Made by a program: the position numbers and the translations under genes. This document shows, one piece after another, positions 33,773 to 47,048 of a DNA stretch of 64,000 nucleotides. The notes beneath the pieces are model-generated. The model was not told where the DNA came from. It made no database searches and saw only the letters and a program-made list of their open reading frames with translations. This DNA comes from an uncultured Porphyromonadaceae bacterium (GTDB lineage: Bacteria; Bacteroidota; Bacteroidia; Bacteroidales; Muribaculaceae), in NCBI GenBank assembly GCA_947178215.1, contig CAMWXJ010000011.1, positions 1 to 64,000 of the forward strand. Direction: 5' to 3'. The stretch's first letter is position 1. Every line of letters starts with the position of its first letter.

Positions 33773-34984
33773 TCATGCGGCAGCGGCACGCTGCGGAGCG
33801 GCAAGCCATGTGCCACGCTTCCAGAGATATTCGAGCGGCCCCTGACGGTGGGTCGCGAGCCGGCGGCGGCTGAAAAGCAGCAGCACACCGAAGATTACAA
33901 ACGCTATGAGCACCGATTCAACGGCACCGGTGCGCCACCACAGGTCAAGTCCAAAGTGATAATACACCGTGACGCCTATAATCGACTGCGCGATATAGTT
34001 GGTAAGGCTCATGCGGCCAAACGCCATGATGAAACGCTGGCCCCGATACCCGTTGCCGGCGTGAAACCAGGCGAGCATAAACAGGGCTACAAGCAGCGTC
34101 ATGAATGCAAAATTGTAGAGCATAGGCACAGCTATGCTGTAATACGACAGCACCGTGATGTTGCCGATATGCTGAGGCACCAACTCTTTGAGGAGATAGA
34201 GCGGCACACACGCCATAGCGGCGCACACGGCTGCACGGCCCCAGAAGCGGCGGCTCTCGGCCGATTTCTCGAAATAAGCCTTCCGACCGAGCCACATCCC
34301 GAGCAGAAACAGAGCGGGCGTCTGAAACAGGCGGCCCGCCTCGACCTGCCAGAAGTTGCTGTAAAGCTGACCGTTCCAGATATTGTTGGCGAGGGTCTGG
34401 ATGAGGTTGCCGTTACGTCCCACTTCCTCGGCCGACAACGCGTATCTGACAAACGTCGAGTTGGTGTCTACATAGTCGGGATTCATCAGCGCATAAACTA
34501 TCTTGGCCCAGCATAGCGGCTGAATCATCAGCAGGGCGGCCACCCACAGCACAGTGCGGTTGCTCCACGACGACGCCGGTATCAGGACAAGGCCACACAC
34601 GGCATAGAGCAGCAGTATGTCGCCGTTGTAAAACAGCGCGTGAAGCTGTGAGAATCCTACAAGCAGCAGCATGCGCCACGCAAACCTCAGCCTGAAATCG
34701 GAGCCGCGACGGCGGGCGTTGCGCATCTGTATGAAAAAGCTGAAACCGAAGAGCAGCGAGAACGTTGCGTAGGCTTTTCCGGCAAAGAGGAAATAGATTA
34801 GCTGCGTGGTTTTGGCGTCGAGCCATTGCAGCCATTCGAGGCGCGGCTCCGAGCCGTAAAATATGTTGTAGTGTTCCAGATTGTGGAGCAGCACTATGGC
34901 CAGGAGGGCAAAGCCACGCAATGCGTCGACAGCTTCGAGGCGGCAGGATGTAGTGAGGCTTCGGTAGCCGGGGGCAGTGTTCAT
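33773..34984 (-). CDS. DUF418-family integral membrane protein
   Basis: A 403-residue polytopic membrane protein. It begins with the family-typical RLEAVDALRGFALLAIVLLHN in the first helix, has about eight to ten helices, and ends with the DUF418 C-terminal part (RFIMAFGRMSLTNYIAQSIIG). The family belongs to the acyltransferase-like YeiB/DUF418 proteins with no proven activity. I chose the ATG at 34982-34984 (MNTAPGYRSL), which follows an exact -7 promoter element at 35023-35030; the longer frame overlaps it. It is first in a two-gene unit with the phosphopantetheinyl transferase. Confidence 0.82.
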   Translation of the reverse strand: MNTAPGYRSLTTSCRLEAVDALRGFALLAIVLLHNLEHYNIFYGSEPRLEWLQWLDAKTTQLIYFLFAGKAYATFSLLFGFSFFIQMRNARRRGSDFRLRFAWRMLLLVGFSQLHALFYNGDILLLYAVCGLVLIPASSWSNRTVLWVAALLMIQPLCWAKIVYALMNPDYVDTNSTFVRYALSAEEVGRNGNLIQTLANNIWNGQLYSNFWQVEAGRLFQTPALFLLGMWLGRKAYFEKSAESRRFWGRAAVCAAMACVPLYLLKELVPQHIGNITVLSYYSIAVPMLYNFAFMTLLVALFMLAWFHAGNGYRGQRFIMAFGRMSLTNYIAQSIIGVTVYYHFGLDLWWRTGAVESVLIAFVIFGVLLLFSRRRLATHRQGPLEYLWKRGTWLAAPQRAAAA

Positions 34985-34994
34985 GACAGACTGA

Positions 34995-38693
<3,699 letters not shown>

Positions 38694-38770
38694 TGAACCA
38701 TAGCGGCCGGAGGGTTGTTGGAGATAATGTAACTACACACACTCCAATTATTAAAATACCCCACACCGCT

Positions 38771-38938
38771 ATGGCTATAATCAAGACACCCCAACAACGC
38801 GAACTGAGCGCTCTGCAGAAAGTAGAAAAAGAAATGCAGCACCACATTCGCATGGAACGCATCCATCATTGCATCATGGGTGCCCTCGGCGCGATGGCCG
38901 TCGGAGCATTCTTCCTCGGTCGTTGCCTCCGCCGTTGA
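38771..38938 (+). CDS. 55-residue single-span membrane protein
   Basis: A short open frame, ATG at 38771. It has a charged helical first half (ELSALQKVEKEMQHHIRMER), one hydrophobic helix (about 34-50, CIMGALGAMAVGAFFLG) and a basic end (RCLRR). The amphipathic-plus-span pattern and clean start in the gap between GH2 and SusC suggest a real gene rather than chance. I do not recognise it. It lies 77 bases after the GH2 stop and may share its transcript, ahead of the hairpin at 39011-39047. Confidence 0.5.
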   Translation: MAIIKTPQQRELSALQKVEKEMQHHIRMERIHHCIMGALGAMAVGAFFLGRCLRR

Positions 38939-39010
38939 GCCACGCGTCTTAGCGCCCTGCTCCGCGAGCCGCATTTGAGCGGCCGGTTCAGCAACATATA
39001 CCACTCACGT

Positions 39011-39047
39011 CGACGCCCCGCCCGGCCAAAAGCCCTGCGGGGCGTCG
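39011..39047 (+). terminator. Hairpin after the GH2/small-protein unit
   Basis: CGACGCCCCG (39011-39020) and CGGGGCGTCG (39038-39047) form a perfect ten-pair stem with a 17-base loop. Only scattered Ts follow (CGTCTTATC), so it is a weak intrinsic terminator or an mRNA-stabilising 3' hairpin. The stretch 38939-39435 has no gene: besides this hairpin it holds the susC promoter and a roughly 180-base AT-rich susC leader. Confidence 0.45.
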
Positions 39048-39218
39048 GCGCGTCTTATCACCACCTGCAATCCGCCGCATAACATCGCCGGCCACCGGAA
39101 CCAGCATCACGCTTCAATCATGCGCATGACCTGCTTGCTGCCATTTTAACCAAAAATAAGCTTACACCGCGCCATAACCGGGAAAAGGGATTGAAATTTT
39201 ATGTTTTTTAGCATTATT

Positions 39219-39250
39219 TTTGTCAGTTTCGCACTTTTTCATTAACTTGC
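39219..39250 (+). promoter_or_regulatory. Putative promoter of the susC operon
   Basis: TTTG (39219-39222), 20 bases, then TAACTTGC (39243-39250), which differs from TAnnTTTG at the last two positions. The predicted leader is about 180 bases and AT-rich, long enough for post-transcriptional control. A near-consensus -7 suggests the promoter needs activation. Confidence 0.4.
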
Positions 39251-39435
39251 GGCACATTTCGTTTACCAACCTTTGGAATCGATCCATATATCTTAAAAAA
39301 TATCAATCTCCATCCTAACCATAAACATCTGATTACCAGCAATTTTACAAATCGAAACCCTTATTCCCAAAGGCACAAGCTGCCATCTGACTCAATCAAT
39401 CACTATCCACTTTAACCTCAAATTAATTACCAAAC

Positions 39436-42400
39436 ATGAGTAAGCAACTCAGACCGACACTGACGCTGATAGCGCTCCTGACAGCGGGGTATTTCCCTGT
39501 AAATCAGGTATTTGCGTCTACCGTATCGGGGGGGGTAATTTCTGCCTCCGAGGCTTCTGCGGCCAATCCTTCCGCTGCCCCTGACGAAACCACCCGAACC
39601 GTCACGGGTGTCGTGATCGACGGTGACATGAACGAACCTCTCATGGGTGCCAACGTACAAGTCGTTGGCGATCCCAAAAGTGTCACAGTAACAAATATCG
39701 ACGGCGAATTTACAGTAAAATTCAGCAGTAAGCTCAAAAGTCCTAAACTGCTTGTCACATATATCGGATATGAGAAAGCGGAAGTAAACATCGGCGATTT
39801 GGGACAAATCACCGTGACAATGAAGCCGACAGGCAACGCCCTCAACGAAGTGGTCGTAGTCGGCTCCGGTACCCAGAAAAAGGTATCCGTAACAGGCGCC
39901 ATATCGTCAATCAAGGGCGAGGAACTGAAAATGTCGACCTCGACCCTCACCAACGCCCTCGCGGGTAAATTTGCCGGCGTATTCGCCAACAACACTTCCG
40001 GTCAGCCCGGCTCGGGCGCCGAATTCTACATCCGAGGCATCTCCAACTTCTCCAACAAGAGCGCCACACCGCTTATCCTTCTCGACGACGTGGAGATTTC
40101 GTCGAGCGACCTCAACTATATCCCGGCTGAAAACATCGCCAGCTTCTCGGTGCTGAAAGACGCATCGGCGACTGCTATCTATGGCGCACGCGGCGCCAAC
40201 GGCGTTATGATCATCACCACCAAGGGTGGCGACTACAACAGCAAGACCCGCGTCAACGTGCAGTTTGAAAACGCCTTCAACATGCTCAACCAGATGCCTG
40301 AGTTTGTCGACGGCGCCACCTATATGGAGCTTTACAACAAAGCCCAGTACGGCCGCACGCCCGGCGAGGCTCAGCGTTTCAGCCAGGAGCAGATCGACCG
40401 CACCCGCTCGGGCGAGAATCCCTACCTCTATCCCGACGTAGACTGGTCCGACGTACTCTTCAAGAAACTCGCCACACGTCAGAAAGCGAGCGTCACCGTA
40501 TCGGGCGGCGGAAGCAAGGTGAAATATTACATGGCTCTCGAAGCGCTCCACGAAAACGGCCACTACCGCACCAAGAAACTCTATTCGTGGAACAACAACA
40601 TCCAGAACTACAACTACACCTTCCAGAACAACATCGCCTACAAGCTCACACCGACCACCACTGTGTCGATGAACATGAACGCGCAGATAAGGCAGGGCAC
40701 ACAGCCTAATGTCAACGCCACCACCCTGTTCAATTATGTGCTTCAATACAACCCGACACTCTTCCCGGTGACATACCCCGCGCGCGAAGGATACAACCAC
40801 ATACTCTACGGCACATACGAACTTGCCGGCGGCCAGTACCTGGCCAACCCTTACGCGCAGCTCACCACCAGCCTGTATCAGAGCAACCAGAACACCATCA
40901 ACACCGTGATGAAGATTGACCAGGAGCTCGACTTCATCACCAAGGGCCTCAAATTCCAGGGTTGGGTCAACTTCAAGAACTGGGCGCAGAAATATTACTC
41001 CCGTTCCATCACACCCTACACATATCTCCCCGGCAACATCGACGACGCCGACTGGACCAATCCGATATTTGACCTGCAAAGCGCCGGCATAGGCACTAAC
41101 TTCATCTCGGAATCAGACCTATACAATCTTTCCGACAACACATTCGAGCTTCAGGCCAACCTCAATTACAGCCGCCGTTTCGACGAACACGACGTGTCGG
41201 CCATGGTGCTCTACCGCATGCGCGAATATCGCAAAACAACAATTCTTCCCAACCGCAACCAGGGCATATCGGGCCGCGTGACCTACGACTACGGCCACCG
41301 CTATCTCCTTGAATTCAACTTCGGCTACAACGGTACCGAACGTCTGGCCAAGGGCCACCGTTTCGGCTTCTTCCCCGCAGGTTCGATAGGCTGGGTAGCA
41401 AGCAACGAATCATTCTGGGAGCCGTTAAGTCCCGTGGTGTCGCACTTCAAGCTCCGCGGCTCCTACGGCCTGGTAGGCTCCGATGACCTCGTGCAGCCCA
41501 ACGGCGCCTACTTCCTTTACTACGACCAGCTTACAGGCGGCGTCCTCAACGGACTCACATGGCAGCCGGGCGCCGGCGGCAGTGCAGGCTGGGGCGCATC
41601 GATGGGCGGTCCGCAGATACTCTACTATGGCGTGACCGACCTCGGATGGGAAAAGGTAAAGAAGCTCGACATCGGTGTCGACGTGCACCTCTTCCACGAC
41701 CTTCAGCTCACCTTCGACTACTTCCTCGACAAGCGCTACGACATGTTCATGCAGCGCAAGTCGTGGCCCGCAATGCTCGGTTACGGCGACATGATGCCCT
41801 ACGCACCCGTAGGCCGCGCCGAAAACCGCGGCTTTGAAGGCAGCCTCTCTTACAACAAGGCCCTCAACGAGGAGACAGCGATAAGCGTGTCGGCCAACTT
41901 CACCTACAACACCAACAAGCTCATCAATGCCGACGAGCTCAACTACCGCTACGCATGGCAGTTTGAGACCGGTCTGCCTCTCGACCACACCCGCGGCTAT
42001 ATCGCCGAAGGATACTTCACCTCGCAGGAGGAGATTGACAACAGCCCCGTGCAGAACCTCGGCTCGCAGGTCAAGGTCGGCGACATCAAGTACCGCGACC
42101 TCAACGGCGACGGCCAGATCAACCAGGACGACCAGACCATGATCTCGGAATACGGCTCCGTACCCCGCCTGCAATACGGCTTCGGTGCCACACTGAACTG
42201 GCGCAAATTTGACTTCGGCTTCTTCTTCACCGGCTCGGCCAAGCGCACGCTGCTCATCACCGGCGCCCAGATGAACGGCGTCAACAACGCGATTTTCCCC
42301 TTCCAGCAGACTCCGGGCAACGCTCCCCGCAACGTGTTGTCGGCCATAGCCGACAGCTACTTCGACCCCGACCGCGGCAATTTCGACGCCGAATTCCCTC

Positions 42401-42648
42401 TTATGGGCATTCAGGTGACCGACGTGGCCAACAACACCGTGGCCTCGACACACTGGACTCGCGACGGCTCGTTCCTGCGCCTGCGTAACATAGAGCTCGG
42501 CTGGTCGTTCCCTCTCGGCCGCGTGTATGTATCGGGCATCAACCTGCTCAACTTCACCTCATTCAAGCTCTGGGACCCCGAGCTGAAGCAGTGGAACTCA
42601 TATCCCCTTCAGAAGACCGTAAACGTAGGTGTGCAATTCAATCTCTAA
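39436..42648 (+). CDS. susC: SusC/RagA-family TonB-dependent outer-membrane receptor
   Basis: A 1070-residue outer-membrane protein. It has a signal peptide (about 1-27), a carboxypeptidase-regulatory-like domain (about 54-130, VTGVVIDGDMNEPLMGANV), a TonB-box-like stretch (NEVVVVGSG), a plug domain (about 150-270, with FYIRGISN and the SusC signature LKDASATAIYGARGANGV) and a beta-barrel to the C-terminus (VNVGVQFNL). It imports oligosaccharides with SusD, powered by TonB. No anti-sigma-interacting N-terminal extension is visible. It is the first gene of a three-gene unit closed by a strong terminator. The glycan cannot be read from SusC itself; the GH2 gene upstream suggests a beta-galactoside. 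Confidence 0.95.
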   Translation: MSKQLRPTLTLIALLTAGYFPVNQVFASTVSGGVISASEASAANPSAAPDETTRTVTGVVIDGDMNEPLMGANVQVVGDPKSVTVTNIDGEFTVKFSSKLKSPKLLVTYIGYEKAEVNIGDLGQITVTMKPTGNALNEVVVVGSGTQKKVSVTGAISSIKGEELKMSTSTLTNALAGKFAGVFANNTSGQPGSGAEFYIRGISNFSNKSATPLILLDDVEISSSDLNYIPAENIASFSVLKDASATAIYGARGANGVMIITTKGGDYNSKTRVNVQFENAFNMLNQMPEFVDGATYMELYNKAQYGRTPGEAQRFSQEQIDRTRSGENPYLYPDVDWSDVLFKKLATRQKASVTVSGGGSKVKYYMALEALHENGHYRTKKLYSWNNNIQNYNYTFQNNIAYKLTPTTTVSMNMNAQIRQGTQPNVNATTLFNYVLQYNPTLFPVTYPAREGYNHILYGTYELAGGQYLANPYAQLTTSLYQSNQNTINTVMKIDQELDFITKGLKFQGWVNFKNWAQKYYSRSITPYTYLPGNIDDADWTNPIFDLQSAGIGTNFISESDLYNLSDNTFELQANLNYSRRFDEHDVSAMVLYRMREYRKTTILPNRNQGISGRVTYDYGHRYLLEFNFGYNGTERLAKGHRFGFFPAGSIGWVASNESFWEPLSPVVSHFKLRGSYGLVGSDDLVQPNGAYFLYYDQLTGGVLNGLTWQPGAGGSAGWGASMGGPQILYYGVTDLGWEKVKKLDIGVDVHLFHDLQLTFDYFLDKRYDMFMQRKSWPAMLGYGDMMPYAPVGRAENRGFEGSLSYNKALNEETAISVSANFTYNTNKLINADELNYRYAWQFETGLPLDHTRGYIAEGYFTSQEEIDNSPVQNLGSQVKVGDIKYRDLNGDGQINQDDQTMISEYGSVPRLQYGFGATLNWRKFDFGFFFTGSAKRTLLITGAQMNGVNNAIFPFQQTPGNAPRNVLSAIADSYFDPDRGNFDAEFPLMGIQVTDVANNTVASTHWTRDGSFLRLRNIELGWSFPLGRVYVSGINLLNFTSFKLWDPELKQWNSYPLQKTVNVGVQFNL

Positions 42649-42670
42649 TCCCTCTCAACATCAGTAAACA

Positions 42671-44638
42671 ATGAAACTCAAGAATATATTCAACAGACTG
42701 GTGCTCGGCGCGGCCGCCATATCGCTGCTCGGAGGAACCGCTGCCTGCAACTACCTCGACGTAGTGCCACCGGAACAGGTCAAGGTTGAGGACGCCATGG
42801 AAAACTATAATACCGCCCTCGGCTTCCTTTACAGCTGCTACGCTTTCAGCGCCAACAATAGTGTGGGCGAGCTCCCCTACGGCAACTATCTCTCGGAGAT
42901 GAACACCACCGCCGACGACGTGCTCAACCCCCACGCATGGGCATCCGACGGTGGCGCCGCAGCAATACTCCTCAACACCATCTCGGCACAGAACGCCCCC
43001 GACTACTGGGGCCACAACTACAACGGCATAGGCCAGTGCCTGCTCTTCCTCGAACAGCTCGACAAAGCCGGCCTGGTGGAACGCGGAGTCATCACCGCCG
43101 ACATGGACCGCGAGTGGCGTGCCGAAATGAAGGCCCTCATGGCTTACTATCACTTCGTGATTCTGCGCCGCTACGGCCCGATAGCCATCCTGGAAGAAAA
43201 GCTGCCGCTCGATGCCCCGCAGAGCTCATTCCCCGGCCGCTATCACTTCGACTACTGCGTCGACTGGATTGTCAACACCCTCGACGAAGCAGCGGCCGAG
43301 TTGCCCGCCAAGCGCGACGTGGCCCAGATGGGCCGCATGACCTCGACCATCTGCAAGGCTATCAAAGCCCAGACACTCCTGCTCGCCGCATCGCCCCTCT
43401 ACAACGGTTCGTTCCCCTACACCGACTTCAAGAACACCAACTGGGAGACACCCGGCTACGGCCAGGAGCTGATTAGCCGCACCTACGACGCGTCGAAATG
43501 GAACCGCGCGCTGGCAGCTGCCAACGAGGCTATCGACTGGGCCGAGACCCGAGGCGACCGCGCAATATATCGCGGCGACGAATACATCAACGCCAACATC
43601 AATCTCGACGAAGTCTACATCCCCGGCGGCGCGAGCGACGAGTTCAAGGCCGCAGTGCTACGCATGCGCTATCTGCACTACGCCTGCGAAAACGAGGGCA
43701 ACCGCGAGGCTATCATGACCACGGGCGCCGGCGGCCTCACTACTCAGTGGTTCGCCTCTTTCCCGAAGAAAATCATGCAGCTCAACTCCGGCACCATGCT
43801 CTCGGGCTACTCGGGCCAGGGACCCACACTCTTTGCCGTGACCCACTTCCTGACAGCCAATGGCTATCTGCCCGAAAACGACCCGAAGTTCACCCCCGAG
43901 GCCGAGTGGTTTGAGAGCGCAGGTCTGCCCGACGAGGGCGTAGGCCGCTCGCGCATCATCAACCTCCACGTGGCCCGCGAACCGCGATTCTACGCCTGGA
44001 TAGGTTTCGATGGCGGCGACTACTCGCTGCGCATCGCCAACGGCCAGCCCGTGCATCTCAATATGCTCGACAAGGACCTGCAAGGCTACAACACCTCTAC
44101 CCGCGACAACAGCCCCACCGGCTACCTCTGCCAGAAGTTCATGCCCCCCACAATGCAGATTGCCCCCACCAACACCTATGTGGGCTACGTGGGCCCCTCG
44201 CGTGCCGTGATTCGCCTGGCCGAACTCTATCTCATCCGTGCCGAATGTGAGGCACAGCTCGGCATGACCGATGAGGCTATCCGCGACGTCAACGTAATCC
44301 GCGAGCGCGCCGGCGCACAGCCCCTTACCACCGCCATGATAGGTGCCGGAGGCATGACACTCATGGACTGGGTCAAGAACGAGCGTGTGTGTGAGTTCTT
44401 CAACGAGGGCAAGCGCTATTTCGACATCCGCCGCTGGGTGGAGGGCGACAAGTATCTCGGCCTCGGCAAGCGCATGGGTCTCAACGCCCTCGCCAAGGAG
44501 AACCCCTCTTTCGAGGAGTTCAACAAGCCCACCCGTCTGCCCTACAACTACACCTGGGCCAACAAGCTGTATCTCTATCCCATACAGTATGGTGACGTGT
44601 ACGCCAATCCGCAGCTTGTTCAGAATCCCGGTTTCTGA
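42671..44638 (+). CDS. susD: SusD/RagB-family glycan-binding lipoprotein
   Basis: A 655-residue surface lipoprotein with lipobox cysteine C26 (GGTAAC). SusD features are the N-terminal helical TPR scaffold (about 30-330), ALMAYYHFVILRRYGPIAI near 155-173, and the C-terminal LYLIRAECEAQLG and FFNEGKRYFDIRRW motifs. It caps the SusC barrel and captures oligosaccharides. The gene lies 22 bases after susC, the usual spacing. The protein is on the large side for SusD, with extra loops in the middle third. Confidence 0.95.
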   Translation: MKLKNIFNRLVLGAAAISLLGGTAACNYLDVVPPEQVKVEDAMENYNTALGFLYSCYAFSANNSVGELPYGNYLSEMNTTADDVLNPHAWASDGGAAAILLNTISAQNAPDYWGHNYNGIGQCLLFLEQLDKAGLVERGVITADMDREWRAEMKALMAYYHFVILRRYGPIAILEEKLPLDAPQSSFPGRYHFDYCVDWIVNTLDEAAAELPAKRDVAQMGRMTSTICKAIKAQTLLLAASPLYNGSFPYTDFKNTNWETPGYGQELISRTYDASKWNRALAAANEAIDWAETRGDRAIYRGDEYINANINLDEVYIPGGASDEFKAAVLRMRYLHYACENEGNREAIMTTGAGGLTTQWFASFPKKIMQLNSGTMLSGYSGQGPTLFAVTHFLTANGYLPENDPKFTPEAEWFESAGLPDEGVGRSRIINLHVAREPRFYAWIGFDGGDYSLRIANGQPVHLNMLDKDLQGYNTSTRDNSPTGYLCQKFMPPTMQIAPTNTYVGYVGPSRAVIRLAELYLIRAECEAQLGMTDEAIRDVNVIRERAGAQPLTTAMIGAGGMTLMDWVKNERVCEFFNEGKRYFDIRRWVEGDKYLGLGKRMGLNALAKENPSFEEFNKPTRLPYNYTWANKLYLYPIQYGDVYANPQLVQNPGF

Positions 44639-44678
44639 CCTCATAGTTATATATGACACCCTACAACAACTATCCTAA

Positions 44679-46028
44679 ATGAAAAAAATATATATAGCAT
44701 CTGCTCTGACAGCACTTATGTTATCGGGTCAGTCGTGCTCGGAGAGCTACGACATCTATCCCGACGAATATGCCGGAGTAGTCATGATAAAGGACGCCGG
44801 CGAGAATCCGCTCAACGTGTACTCGACCGACGATAAAGTGCCGTGCAGCTTCACCGTGATGAAGGGCGGCCATGGACAGAACGCGGCTACCGCTACCCTG
44901 CGCGCCATGACGGCCGAAGAGTTTGCCGAATATCAGGCCGAGTCGGGCAAGCCTTACGCCATGCTCAGCTCCGACTGCTACTCGTTCTCAGCCGACGGCC
45001 AGACATCGTCGACCGACCTCACTTTCAGCGCCGGCGAAAACTACAAGCAAGTCAACGTGTATGTCAACGCCAAGGCACTCGGCAAATTCATGGAGACCTT
45101 CGACGGCTCCCTTTACAGCCCGGTAGTGCCCGTGATGCTCGAAAGCTCCGACGCCACCGTCAACACCGAGAGCTTCGAGTCGTTCATCCTCCCCGTGTAC
45201 AGCGAGCCTACACTGCTGCTCACTGCCGCAGGAGCCGCCGACAACAGCTACTCGCTCGGCCCGCTCGCCGGCCGCACATTCTCGGCAACCGTGCAGCTCC
45301 CCATCGAAAACCAGTGGGACATCACCTTCGAGCTTGCCGTCGATCCCTCGGTAGTAGCATCGTACAACAGCATGTACGGCGCCTCCTACACCTCGATTGA
45401 CCCGTCGGCCGTGACAGGCAACATGACGTTTACCATGCCCGCCGGCACCAATTCCATGGATGTCAGCATGAACATCGACCCCTCGAAGCTCGCCGACTGC
45501 AACACCGTCGTGCCTCTGCGCATTGTCAGCACCAACGTCGACGGCATCAATCCCGACGAGCTCAACGGCTGGATTGTAGGCACCACACGCATTCCGCTCA
45601 CCGTGGATATGCTGTCGACCAACGCCCTCGAACCGTCGGAAGGCTCGCTCGCCAACCTCCTCGACAACGACCTCAGCACGTTCTTCCACTCGGCATGGTC
45701 GGTAAGCGTCGACGGCGCCCACTATCTGCAAGTAAACCTGCCCGACAGTTACAGCCACATACAGATACAGTATGCCAACCGCGTAAGCGCCAGCACCAAC
45801 ACCCCGGCATGGTTTAACTTCTACACGGGCACAAGCGACAGCAACCTCGTGCTCTTCAAGCAGTATGCCTGGGATATCGACGGACTCAACGGCAACAGCG
45901 GCGCATACAACCTCCTTGCTCCCCTTGACTTCACCACTCCCCAGAGCGTGTTCCGCATCGAGAACACCCGTAGCTGGAACGGCAACGCATTCTTCGTGCT
46001 TACCGAACTTGCAATGTGGGGATATTGA
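44679..46028 (+). CDS. Surface glycan-binding lipoprotein (DUF1735 plus discoidin-like)
   Basis: A 449-residue lipoprotein with lipobox cysteine C20 (LSGQSC). Two DUF1735/BT_3987-like Ig-type repeats occupy about 30-300 (each has a MTAEEFAEYQAESGKPY or VASYNSMYGASYTSI helix-turn). The C-terminal part (about 315-449) resembles an F5/8 type C carbohydrate-binding module (LDNDLSTFFHSAWS, YLQVNLPDSY). In Sus-like loci such proteins sit third after SusC and SusD and hold the glycan at the surface. It starts 40 bases after susD and its transcript ends at a strong terminator 100 bases on. Confidence 0.85.
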   Translation: MKKIYIASALTALMLSGQSCSESYDIYPDEYAGVVMIKDAGENPLNVYSTDDKVPCSFTVMKGGHGQNAATATLRAMTAEEFAEYQAESGKPYAMLSSDCYSFSADGQTSSTDLTFSAGENYKQVNVYVNAKALGKFMETFDGSLYSPVVPVMLESSDATVNTESFESFILPVYSEPTLLLTAAGAADNSYSLGPLAGRTFSATVQLPIENQWDITFELAVDPSVVASYNSMYGASYTSIDPSAVTGNMTFTMPAGTNSMDVSMNIDPSKLADCNTVVPLRIVSTNVDGINPDELNGWIVGTTRIPLTVDMLSTNALEPSEGSLANLLDNDLSTFFHSAWSVSVDGAHYLQVNLPDSYSHIQIQYANRVSASTNTPAWFNFYTGTSDSNLVLFKQYAWDIDGLNGNSGAYNLLAPLDFTTPQSVFRIENTRSWNGNAFFVLTELAMWGY

Positions 46029-46128
46029 TGTATATCTGTTTACCGACTGTACCAATGCGGCAGTATAGATATGATTATGGTTAATCAGCAGACGATTTGT
46101 CAAGTGATTGACTGAATCTCTGAAAGGC

Positions 46129-46167
46129 ATGGTCCGGGCTTCGGCAGAAGTCCGGACCATTGCTTTT
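46129..46167 (+). terminator. Intrinsic terminator of the susCD operon
   Basis: ATGGTCCGGGCTTC (46129-46142) pairs with GAAGTCCGGACCAT (46147-46160): 14 pairs with one G-T and a four-base loop. A T-rich run (TGCTTTTTCT) follows. This closes the SusC-SusD-lipoprotein transcript and separates it from the Crp/Fnr gene. Confidence 0.88.
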
Positions 46168-46220
46168 TCTAACCTTAATATAAGCTGTCGTTACTGTACC
46201 TGCGTATCGCAGATTTTCGC

Positions 46221-46228
46221 TATATTTG
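46221..46228 (+). promoter_or_regulatory. Promoter -7 element for the Crp/Fnr gene
   Basis: TATATTTG is an exact -7 match. It lies about 25 bases before the ATG at 46253, giving a very short leader and excluding the earlier in-frame TTG at 46226, which is inside the element. Confidence 0.55.
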
Positions 46229-46252
46229 CAGTCAGACCCCGTTTTTACCGCC

Positions 46253-46951
46253 ATGAGAGAATCCATCGTCATCAAAAACATAGGCCCGCTCGCTAAGGGG
46301 GATAGTATTCACTTACGTGGAGGTGAGGTATCCAAAGATGATGAAGTGATGGGGAGCGGAATGAGATCCGGGAAGATTATAGGGGCGATGCCTACGGTGG
46401 TGAGCCGCATGCGCAAGGCGTGCAGGGTATCGGATGCCACGCTGCTTGAACTGGCAGCGTGTCTGGAGCCCTGCTCGTTTCCGAAAAGGCACCTCCTTGT
46501 GGTGGACAATGCACGCTCGCGCTACGCCTACTTCGTAGAGAAGGGACTCACGCGCTCGTTCTGGATTGTCGACGGCGAGGAGATTACAACCTCGTTCTCC
46601 ACCGACGGCGCTATTGTGTTCAGCATGGACGAGCTCTATTATGACAGGCCGAGTGAAGAAAACGTCGAGACAATCGAGGCGGTAACCGCTTTCAGAATCC
46701 ATGTCGGCGATCTCACAAGGCTGCTGGAGACCAATATCGAGCTGGCCAACTGGGGCCGCATCATCCATCAGGACGAATACCGCCGTCTCCACCGCTCACA
46801 CAAAGAGCGGCTGACGCTCCCCGCGCGCGAGCGCTACGAGGCGTTCTGCAACCAGTTTCCCGAAGTGGCGGCCAAAGCGCGTCTGGGCCACATAGCATCG
46901 TATCTCGGCCTGAGGCTCTCGACTCTGAGCCGACTGAGGGGACGAATTTGA
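46253..46951 (+). CDS. Crp/Fnr-family transcriptional regulator
   Basis: A 232-residue cytoplasmic regulator. About residues 60-170 form a cyclic-nucleotide-binding-like beta-roll (LLVVDNARSRYAYFVEKGLTRSFWIVDG). The C-terminal part (about 180-232) carries a short winged helix-turn-helix (GHIASYLGLRLSTLSRLRGRI). No phosphate-binding cassette for cAMP and no Fnr cysteine cluster is evident, as in most Bacteroidetes members. The first 45 residues are unusual and may not belong to the domain; starts at 46349 or 46388 are alternatives. It lies after the susCD terminator with its own promoter, so a link to the locus is unproven. Confidence 0.8.
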   Translation: MRESIVIKNIGPLAKGDSIHLRGGEVSKDDEVMGSGMRSGKIIGAMPTVVSRMRKACRVSDATLLELAACLEPCSFPKRHLLVVDNARSRYAYFVEKGLTRSFWIVDGEEITTSFSTDGAIVFSMDELYYDRPSEENVETIEAVTAFRIHVGDLTRLLETNIELANWGRIIHQDEYRRLHRSHKERLTLPARERYEAFCNQFPEVAAKARLGHIASYLGLRLSTLSRLRGRI

Positions 46952-46983
46952 CATAGGTCAAATTTTTGCCGGATGCAAATGAC

Positions 46984-46991
46984 TAACTTTG
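46984..46991 (+). promoter_or_regulatory. Promoter -7 element for the acyltransferase gene
   Basis: TAACTTTG is an exact -7 match 57 bases before the ATG at 47049. A TTTTTG lies upstream (46963-46968), but only 15 bases away, shorter than usual. Confidence 0.5.
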
Positions 46992-47048
46992 CACTCCTGA
47001 ATCAACCAACCTGTCAATCATCACCACACAACGAAAAAACTCAACGAT

